Source of the DNA: Synechococcaceae bacterium WB8_1B_136
GTDB lineage: Bacteria > Cyanobacteriota > Cyanobacteriia > PCC-6307 > Cyanobiaceae
NCBI GenBank assembly: GCA_010029175.1
Contig: RGNC01000109.1
Coordinates: forward strand, 1-6,811
Direction: 5' to 3'
DNA length: 6,811 bases
Shown in pieces: positions 1-5,306 of this stretch. Both the position numbers and the translations under genes were made by a program. How positions within the stretch are numbered: the stretch's first letter is position 1; each line of letters starts with the position of its first letter. The notes beneath the pieces are model-generated. The model ran no database searches, was not told the DNA's origin, and saw only the letters and a program-made list of their open reading frames with translations.

Positions 1-408
1 CACCGTGCCGATCGGCACCGGTGAGGCCTGGATGATCGCGGTGCGGACCTCATCGAGGTTGACGCCACCGGTGGAGAGATCCATCACCGTGTCGGCGCCG
101 TACTTCACCGCCAGCTCGAGCTTCTTGAGCTCTTCGCTCACATCGCTGGCGTTGGGCGAAGCGCCGATATTGGCGTTCACCTTGCACTTGGAGGCGATGC
201 CGATCGCCATCGGCTCCAGGTTGGGGTGGTTGATGTTGGCCGGGATGATCATGCGGCCCCGCGCCACCTCCTCCATCACCAGCGATTCGGGCAGGTTTTC
301 GCGCTTGGCCACATGGGCCATCTCCTCGGTGACCACCCCCTGGCGGGCGTAGTGGAGTTGCGACACGTTGGCTTGGCCTTGGCGCTTCTCGATCCAGGCG
401 CTGCGCAT
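1..408 (-). CDS. thiC: Phosphomethylpyrimidine synthase ThiC, N-terminal part (3' end outside window)
   Basis: ThiC is the radical-SAM enzyme that converts aminoimidazole ribotide to hydroxymethylpyrimidine phosphate, the pyrimidine half of thiamine. The 136 visible residues begin MRSAWIEKRQGQANVSQLHY, which I recognise as the usual start of cyanobacterial ThiC. Conserved blocks follow: RGRMIIPANINHPN (50-63), KVNANIGASPNASD (76-89) and GADTVMDLSTGG (104-115). The protein lacks the long N-terminal extension of E. coli ThiC, as expected for the short cyanobacterial form. The 4Fe-4S cysteine motif lies near the C-terminus and is outside the window. The ATG at 408-406 is the only reasonable start: I found no ATG, GTG or TTG in frame between it and the riboswitch. 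No Shine-Dalgarno sequence precedes it; the bases before the ATG are pyrimidine-rich. The gene follows a TPP riboswitch, so repression by thiamine pyrophosphate is expected. Confidence 0.97.
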   Translation of the reverse strand, partial: MRSAWIEKRQGQANVSQLHYARQGVVTEEMAHVAKRENLPESLVMEEVARGRMIIPANINHPNLEPMAIGIASKCKVNANIGASPNASDVSEELKKLELAVKYGADTVMDLSTGGVNLDEVRTAIIQASPVPIGTV

Positions 409-434
409 GGGGGCTATGGCGGAGTACGGAGACG

Positions 435-479
435 GAACTGCGACCGCAATGGCCGCGCTGGGGTCCGGATGCCGAGTTC
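435..479 (-). promoter_or_regulatory. Possible expression-platform hairpin of the thiC leader
   Basis: The minus-strand RNA between the TPP aptamer and the thiC start can fold here. GCGGCC (456-451) pairs with GGUCGC (445-440) around the loop AUUGC, giving six pairs including one G-U. Directly outside it, GAACU (479-475) can pair with AGUUC (439-435), leaving an 18-base bulge on the 5' side. There is no U-tract after the stem, so it is not a classical intrinsic terminator. GGAAU, just 3' of the aptamer (485-481), could instead pair with GUUCC (438-434), which would compete with the outer stem. Seen by eye only; the function is inferred. Confidence 0.35.
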
Positions 480-485
480 GATTCC

Positions 486-584
486 ACTTCCCTGCGCCGG
501 CATGACCCGGATCAGGTTCGGAGGGTGTGATCTCAGCCCGAGGGTCAGCGGCTGAAACAACCGGCGACCGGGCACCCCTAGTGA
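486..584 (-). promoter_or_regulatory. TPP riboswitch (THI element) controlling thiC
   Basis: The minus-strand RNA matches the TPP aptamer consensus from end to end. It opens with ACUAGGGGUGCC and carries the invariant CUGAGA followed by the ACCCU...GAACCUGAUC block, then GUCAUGCCGGCGCAGGGAAGU. The helices can be traced. The ends ACU and AGU pair (P1), GGGUG pairs with CACCC (P2), and GCCCG pairs with CGGGC (P3). An extra hairpin GGUUG-UUU-CAGCC caps the P3 arm. CCUG/CAGG and CCGG/CCGG form the P4/P5 arm that holds the pyrophosphate of the ligand. It lies 77 bases upstream of the thiC ATG in the same orientation, as in other bacterial thiC leaders. Confidence 0.97.
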
Positions 585-591
585 CTTTGGA

Positions 592-600
592 AACCTAGCA
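592..600 (-). promoter_or_regulatory. Possible extended -10 element of the thiC promoter
   Basis: On the minus strand this reads TGCTAGGTT, which fits the extended -10 pattern TGnTAnnnT. Its position would place transcription start near 585, right at the first base of the TPP aptamer, so spacing supports it more than sequence does. No good -35 box is seen. The HEAT-repeat gene stops at 631, so thiC needs either this promoter or read-through from the upstream unit. Confidence 0.3.
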
Positions 601-630
601 AGGCCGAAATGGGGCCGGCTGCAGAGTGGC

Positions 631-1227
631 TCAGCCCTGCAGCCCATTCAGCGCCGCGGCCACCACCCGGTGGTCGCTGTCGTGCTGGAGGGCCACCAGT
701 TCAGCGCGGGCCTGCTGAGCCCAGGGGGGGCTGCCGGCTGCCGCGCCATCGCGCACCAGCCGGCCCAGGATCTCGGCGCCGCCCACCCGCACGGTGCCAT
801 CGCCATCCGCGATGGCCAGGCGGGCCAGCTGCAGCAGATCTGCGGCGGGCATCTCAGGATGCTCCGCCACCGCCGAGAGGATGCTGCATCGCACCAGCCA
901 CTGGCTGTCGCGCTCGAAGACCGCCAGCAGCAGCGGCCAGGCCCGCTGCAGCGAATGGCTCACCAGGGCATTGGCGGCCTCCGCCCGCACGTTGGCGTCG
1001 TCGTCGCCATGCAAGGCCTGCACCAGCGCCTGCCAGCCGGCCGGGGTGGGCTTCATGCCCAGGCCGGCGCAGCTGAGGGAGCGCACCATGAAGGCGCTCT
1101 GCTCCAGGCCCAGCAGCAGCAGCGGTTCCGCCTGCTCTGGGGTGGCCTCCCGCAGGGCCGCCAGGGCGGGCATCGAGCGGCTGGGGTCGCCGGAGGCGAT
1201 GGCAGCGCGCAGCGCGTCGAGATCCAT
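631..1227 (-). CDS. HEAT-repeat protein (CpcE/NblB-like architecture)
   Basis: This 198-residue protein is built almost wholly of alpha-helical HEAT-type repeats, roughly at 33-58, 65-92, 96-122, 129-158 and 171-195. The second helices carry typical signatures such as ANVRAEAANALVSHS (78-92), WLVRCSILSAVAEHP (110-124) and GTVRVGGAEILGRL (144-157). There is no signal peptide or membrane segment, so it should be cytosolic. In cyanobacteria, proteins of this kind include phycobilin lyase subunits (CpcE/F type), NblB and many uncharacterised scaffolds; the sequence alone does not tell which. It is the last gene of the ruvB unit, 25 bases after the small membrane protein gene, and has only a weak purine-rich stretch before its ATG. 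The 3' end is followed by the thiC promoter and riboswitch region. Presence of the gene is secure; its function is not. Confidence 0.88.
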   Translation of the reverse strand: MDLDALRAAIASGDPSRSMPALAALREATPEQAEPLLLLGLEQSAFMVRSLSCAGLGMKPTPAGWQALVQALHGDDDANVRAEAANALVSHSLQRAWPLLLAVFERDSQWLVRCSILSAVAEHPEMPAADLLQLARLAIADGDGTVRVGGAEILGRLVRDGAAAGSPPWAQQARAELVALQHDSDHRVVAAALNGLQG

Positions 1228-1252
1228 GGCGCCACTCTGCTGCAGCGGCGGA

Positions 1253-1474
1253 TCAGGCGTCGTGCTGGCGCTCCCGCAGGGCCGCCAACAGGGCGCGTCG
1301 GCGCCGGCGCCAGCTCCAGGCGCTCTGGACCTGCAAGCCGATGCCGATGGCCAGGGCGGGAATGGCCTGCAGCCGATCCGAGCCCTGGCGCAACACCAGT
1401 CCCAGCAGCCCGAGCAGGATCAACAGTGGCGTGGAGAGCGCCAGCAGGTCGCGGCCGCTGCGGGGCCCCCTCAT
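1253..1474 (-). CDS. Small two-helix membrane protein, DUF3188-like
   Basis: A 73-residue protein with two hydrophobic segments, about 10-29 and 36-52. They are joined by the short loop RQGSDRLQAIP, and a strongly basic tail follows (WRRRRRALLAALRERQ, 55-70). By the positive-inside rule the tail should face the cytoplasm and, with two crossings, the N-terminus too. The hydrophobic pair with a G-S-x-R-L-Q-A-I-P loop resembles the small cyanobacterial family DUF3188 as I remember it; this was not checked against a database. The ATG overlaps the TGA of the preceding amidohydrolase gene (ATGA, 1474-1471) and no Shine-Dalgarno is seen. Translation therefore probably depends on re-initiation by ribosomes ending the upstream gene. 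This coupling is the best evidence that so short a frame is real. No function is known. Confidence 0.75.
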   Translation of the reverse strand: MRGPRSGRDLLALSTPLLILLGLLGLVLRQGSDRLQAIPALAIGIGLQVQSAWSWRRRRRALLAALRERQHDA

Positions 1475-2712
1475 GGGCCAGGCACCGCCGCAAGCTCAGC
1501 CCGCCGCCGCATCCAGCGCAACAGGCTGAGGCTGAGCACCCGGATCCCCACCGCCAGACAGCCCTCATCGGGGTTGAAGCTGTTGCTGTGCAGGGGACTG
1601 CACCCCTCCGGCCCCGCCACCCCGAGCCGGAACATCGTGGCGGGCGTGCCCTGCTGCAACTGGGCGAAATCCTCGGCGCCGAGGGAGGTCTGCTCCAGCC
1701 AGCGCACCTGGGCCTGACCCAGCAGCTCCGCCGCCACATCCGCCACCAGCTGGGTGAGCGCCGGATCGTTGTGCACCGGCGGTGAGATGCAGCGGTAGCG
1801 CACGCGAGCCTCACCGCCGTGGCCCTCACACAGGGCCTTCACCGTGTCTTCGATCCAGCCCGGCAGCTGTTCGTGCACCGCAAGATCCAGGCAGCGCACG
1901 GTGCCGAGCAGGCGCACATGGTCGGCGATCACATTGAAGGCCTTGCCCCCCTCGATCCGGCCGAAGCTCACCACCACCGGGTGCAGGGCATCGAGCCGGC
2001 GACTGATGGCCTCCTGCAGGCCACTCACCACCCGCGCCGCGATCCAGATGGCATCGGTGCTCTGGTGGGGCCGGGCGCCATGGCCCCCCTCCCCCAGCAC
2101 TTCAACCTCCAACTCCCCCGCCGCCGCCGTGAGGCTGCCGCTGCGCACGCCGATGCTGCCCACCGGCAGGCTGGGGAACACATGCAGGCCAAACAGGGCC
2201 TCCACGCCCTCCATCGCCCCGTCGGCCAGCATCCAGACCGCCCCCTGGGCCGTTTCCTCCGCCGGCTGGAACAACAGCCGCACCCGGGCCGTGAGCTGAT
2301 CGGCCAGGGGCGCCAGCAACCGCGCCACCCCCAGGCCCACGGTGGTGTGGATGTCATGGCCGCAGGCATGCATCAGCCCCTGATGGCGCGAGGCGAAGGC
2401 CAGGCCGGTGCGCTCCTCCACCGGCAGGGCGTCGAGGTCCACCCGCAGGGCCACAAGGGGTGCGGGGTGGCCGTGGGCATCGCGCTCGGGGCCCAGTTCC
2501 GCCACCACGCCCGTGCGGCCCACCCCCTCCCGCACCCGCCAGCCCAGGCCCCGCAGCTCTCCGGCCACCAGGGCCGCGCTCTGGTGCTCATTGCCGCTCA
2601 GCTCCGGGTGGGCGTGGAGATGGCGCCGCAGGGCGATCAGTTCGGGAAGCGCCGCCTGCAGCGCGGCAGCCAGAGCAGCCTCAAGATCGGCCTCCAAAGC
2701 GGCTGGGGTCAT
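1471..2712 (-). CDS. M20D-family metal-dependent amidohydrolase (N-acyl-amino acid/hippurate/IAA-conjugate hydrolase type)
   Basis: A 413-residue zinc- or manganese-type amidohydrolase of peptidase family M20, subfamily D, which splits N-acyl or aryl amides of amino acids. The full set of motifs is present: LRHLHAHPELSG-like RRHLHAHPELSG (29-40), RVDLDALPVEE (90-100), MHACGHDIHTT (114-124) with the cysteine and histidine ligands, FQPAEE (148-153), GLHVFP (175-180), GGHGARPHQSTDA (209-221) in the lid/dimerisation domain, LGAEDFA (344-350) and PLHSNSF (373-379) with the last ligand histidine. Length is normal and no signal peptide is seen, so it is cytosolic. I chose the ATG at 2712 because it overlaps the TGA of the TPR gene (ATGA). 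An in-frame ATG at 2787 would add 25 residues that look like out-of-frame TPR sequence. The true substrate cannot be read from sequence; the next gene downstream also overlaps by ATGA. Confidence 0.95.
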   Translation of the reverse strand: MTPAALEADLEAALAAALQAALPELIALRRHLHAHPELSGNEHQSAALVAGELRGLGWRVREGVGRTGVVAELGPERDAHGHPAPLVALRVDLDALPVEERTGLAFASRHQGLMHACGHDIHTTVGLGVARLLAPLADQLTARVRLLFQPAEETAQGAVWMLADGAMEGVEALFGLHVFPSLPVGSIGVRSGSLTAAAGELEVEVLGEGGHGARPHQSTDAIWIAARVVSGLQEAISRRLDALHPVVVSFGRIEGGKAFNVIADHVRLLGTVRCLDLAVHEQLPGWIEDTVKALCEGHGGEARVRYRCISPPVHNDPALTQLVADVAAELLGQAQVRWLEQTSLGAEDFAQLQQGTPATMFRLGVAGPEGCSPLHSNSFNPDEGCLAVGIRVLSLSLLRWMRRRAELAAVPGP

Positions 2713-3514
2713 CGGCTGGCCAGGGCGAGGAAGTCCTCCAGAGCGTGCACAGGCTCGGGGGGCCAGCGCCGGATCTGCAGCAGCCATTCTGGCTGGCGGT
2801 AGCGGGGATCGAGGCCGGAGGCAGAGGCCCAGTGGCTCTCGGCCTCACCCACGGCGCCGCGGCGCCAGAGCAGGGCGGTGAGGGCGGCGCGAGCATCGGC
2901 AAACAGCGGATGGCGGCGAATCAACGCGCGCAGCTGCCGCTCAGCGGCCTCCAGATCCCCCAGCTGAAAGGCCGCCAGGGCAGCACTGGAGCGGGCCATG
3001 GCGAAACCGGGACGCGCCTCGGCGGCGGCGCTGAAGCTGGCCTGGGCCGCGGTCCAATCCCCCTGGGACCCCTGCACATTGCCCAGGTTGTAGAGGGCGG
3101 AGGCATCGGGACCCTGGCCCGCCTCGGCATCGCGCTCCAGAATCCAGCGGTAATCGGCCTCGGCGGCCTTCCACTGGCCCAGGGCCTCCTCGGCGGTGCC
3201 GCGGTTGAGGTGGGGATCGGGGTTATCGGGATCGAGGGCCATGGCCTGGCTCTGATCGGCGATGGCGGCCTCGGGATCGCCCAGGGCCAGGCGCACGTTG
3301 CCGCGGTTGCTCCAGGCGGCGGCATCGCCAGGGGCCTGCTCCAGCACCTGATCCCAGAGGGGCAGGGCCTCGGCAAACCGTCCCTCGCGGCTGGCGGCAA
3401 GGGCCTGCTCGAACAGCTGCTGATGGGTGCCAGCGGCGGTGGTTGCTGCGGCCGCAGCCTGAGGCGCCAGCAGCACCAGCTGCAGCACCACCAGCAGCGC
3501 CGCCAGCCAGCGGC

Positions 3515-3518
<4 letters not shown>
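2709..3518 (-). CDS. Secreted or lumenal TPR-repeat protein
   Basis: A 269-residue protein with an N-terminal signal peptide: basic start MSRW, hydrophobic core LAALLVVLQLVLLAP and an alanine-rich exit near residue 24. The mature part should act in the periplasm or thylakoid lumen. It holds about six tetratricopeptide units, near 32-65, 66-99, 103-136, 140-171, 174-205 and 208-238, with clear TPR signatures such as AAWSNRGNVRLALGDPEAAI (67-86) and ASALYNLGNVQGSQGDWTAA (139-158). The C-terminus ends RRWPPEPVHALEDFLAL. From memory this tail resembles chloroplast TPR proteins of plants; this was not verified. TPR arrays bind protein partners, but none can be named here. The ATG overlaps the ruvB TGA (ATGA), and a GGAGG lies four bases before it. 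The 3' end overlaps the amidohydrolase start in the same way. Confidence 0.93.
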
Positions 3519-4555
<1,037 letters not shown>

Positions 4556-4617
4556 GCAGCGAGGGTACCGGGAGCTCCCTAGGGTCGGAAGATTCTGGGT
4601 GTGCTCACGGAGAGGCG
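4556..4617. promoter_or_regulatory. Divergent ruvB/smpB promoter region with three adjacent palindromes
   Basis: This spacer must carry promoters for both ruvB (minus) and smpB (plus). Three exact palindromes lie side by side at 4564-4584: GGTACC (4564-4569), GGGAGCTCCC (4570-4579) and CCCTAGGG (4577-4584, sharing CCC with the former). Possible weak -10 elements for smpB are TAGGGT (4580-4585) and GATTCT (4591-4596); neither has a good -35. No strong minus-strand promoter or Shine-Dalgarno for ruvB is visible. The location as a promoter region is sound, but the exact elements are not resolved. Confidence 0.55.
4609..4615 (+). promoter_or_regulatory. Ribosome binding site of smpB
   Basis: GGAGAGG ends two bases before the ATG at 4618, and its GGAG core is five bases from the start codon. 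It fixes the smpB start, which also agrees with the basic N-terminus MAKGGGKK. Confidence 0.75.
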
Positions 4618-5115
4618 ATGGCGAAGGGCGGAGGCAAGAAGAGCGCCAAGGCCCTGCGCGATGCCGCCAACAAGCTGCTGGCGGACAACCGCTTCGCGCG
4701 CCACCAATACGAGATCCTCGAAACCCTGGAGTGCGGCATCGAGCTGCTGGGCACGGAGGTGAAGTCGATTCGGGCCGGCCAGGTGAACCTGCGCGATGGC
4801 TTCTGCCTGATCCGCAAGGGGGAACTTCAGCTGCACAACGTGCACATCTCCCCCCACAGCCACGCCGGCGCCTACTTCAACCACGACCCGCTGCGGGTGC
4901 GCAAACTGCTGGCCCACGGCCGCGAGATCGAGAAACTGCGGGTGGCGCTGGAGCAGAAGGGCCTCACCCTGATCCCCCTCAACCTGCACCTCAAAGGCTC
5001 CTGGATCAAGGCCACCATCGGCCTGGGCAAGGGCCGCAAACTGCACGACAAACGCCAGGAAGAGCGCCGCAAGCAGGACATCAAGGACGCCAAAGCCGCC
5101 ATCGCCCGCCTTTGA
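4618..5115 (+). CDS. smpB: SsrA-binding protein SmpB
   Basis: SmpB binds tmRNA (ssrA) and delivers it to stalled ribosomes in trans-translation, so that truncated proteins are tagged and the ribosome is freed. The 165-residue product matches the family over its whole length: NRFARHQYEILETLECGI (24-41), LLGTEVKSIRAGQVNLRDGF (43-62), the RKLLAH block (95-100), LHLKGSWIKATIGLGKGRK (123-141), and the HDKR motif (143-146) that begins the C-terminal tail. This basic tail, rich in lysine and arginine, becomes helical in the mRNA channel. The first 20 residues form a basic alanine- and lysine-rich lead. It is transcribed alone, divergent from ruvB and convergent with the kinase gene. No ssrA gene is visible in this window. 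Confidence 0.99.
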   Translation: MAKGGGKKSAKALRDAANKLLADNRFARHQYEILETLECGIELLGTEVKSIRAGQVNLRDGFCLIRKGELQLHNVHISPHSHAGAYFNHDPLRVRKLLAHGREIEKLRVALEQKGLTLIPLNLHLKGSWIKATIGLGKGRKLHDKRQEERRKQDIKDAKAAIARL

Positions 5116-5118
5116 CGG

Positions 5119-5135
5119 CTGGGGACTGGGGACTG
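5119..5135. repeat. Short tandem repeat after smpB
   Basis: CTGGGGA occurs twice in tandem followed by CTG, beginning just after the smpB stop codon. It is only 2.4 copies of a 7-base unit. It may vary between strains by slippage, but no role is evident. Confidence 0.5.
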
Positions 5136-5159
5136 CGCCCATGCTCCTCGGCGCGCCTG

Positions 5160-5190
5160 CTGAATTCTGTACGAGCTGTACAGAATTCAG
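5160..5190. repeat. Perfect 13-bp inverted repeat with 5-base loop between convergent genes
   Basis: The left arm CTGAATTCTGTAC (5160-5172) and right arm GTACAGAATTCAG (5178-5190) are exact reverse complements around GAGCT. It lies 44 bases after the smpB stop and 117 bases past the kinase stop, so both convergent transcripts could run into it. It is AT-rich within very GC-rich surroundings. Neither strand has a T-run after the arm, so it is not a textbook intrinsic terminator. It could be a non-canonical bidirectional terminator, an RNA 3'-end protecting hairpin, a protein-binding operator (the centre is TGTAC-N5-GTACA) or one copy of a dispersed genomic repeat. The structure is certain; the role is not. 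Confidence 0.9.
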
Positions 5191-5263
5191 GACAGCAGCA
5201 CAGGGCACAGGCCGCCGCCCCCGGTCCAGCCGATGCGGGGGGAGGGGAGGGAGATCACTGCAT

Positions 5264-5306
5264 CAGCTGGTGAGCCCTCACCCCGACGCCACCCGCTCAG
5301 CTGGCG
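5264..5306 (-). terminator. GC-rich hairpins just after the kinase stop, possible terminator
   Basis: On the minus strand, CGCCA (5306-5302) directly after the TAG stop can pair with UGGCG (5291-5287). A second short hairpin is formed by GGUGA/UCACC (5282-5278 with 5273-5269). Two copies of the self-complementary CAGCTG flank the second hairpin and could also pair with each other. There is no U-tract. Most cyanobacteria lack the Rho factor, so RNA structure is a reasonable candidate for ending transcription, but the support is weak. Confidence 0.3.

Noticed and set aside
602..616. Hairpin GGCC...GGCC as terminator of the ruvB unit
   Set aside because: It has only four base pairs, a 7-base loop and no T-run, and it sits in the likely thiC promoter. 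It is too weak to call.
670..1785. Long plus-strand open frame of 371 codons opposite the HEAT, small membrane protein and amidohydrolase genes
   Set aside because: Its product is low-complexity and rich in Q, A, R, G and H with no domain. It is the mirror of three well-supported minus-strand genes, as is common in very GC-rich DNA where stop codons are rare.
2713..2787. Upstream in-frame ATG (2787) for the amidohydrolase
   Set aside because: The extra 25 residues overlap the TPR gene in another frame and match no family sequence. The ATG at 2712 forms an ATGA junction and gives the normal family N-terminus.
4564..4584. Cluster of common restriction sites (GGTACC, GAGCTC, CCTAGG) that resembles a cloning polylinker
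   Set aside because: Both flanks are intact native genes in a known divergent layout with natural spacing, and no vector sequence is visible. The palindromes are better treated as possible regulatory sites.
5160..5190. LexA (SOS) box at the inverted repeat
   Set aside because: The half-sites look similar, but the spacing is N9 instead of N8 (proteobacterial type) or five instead of four (cyanobacterial type). The site also lies at the 3' ends of two convergent genes, not at a promoter.
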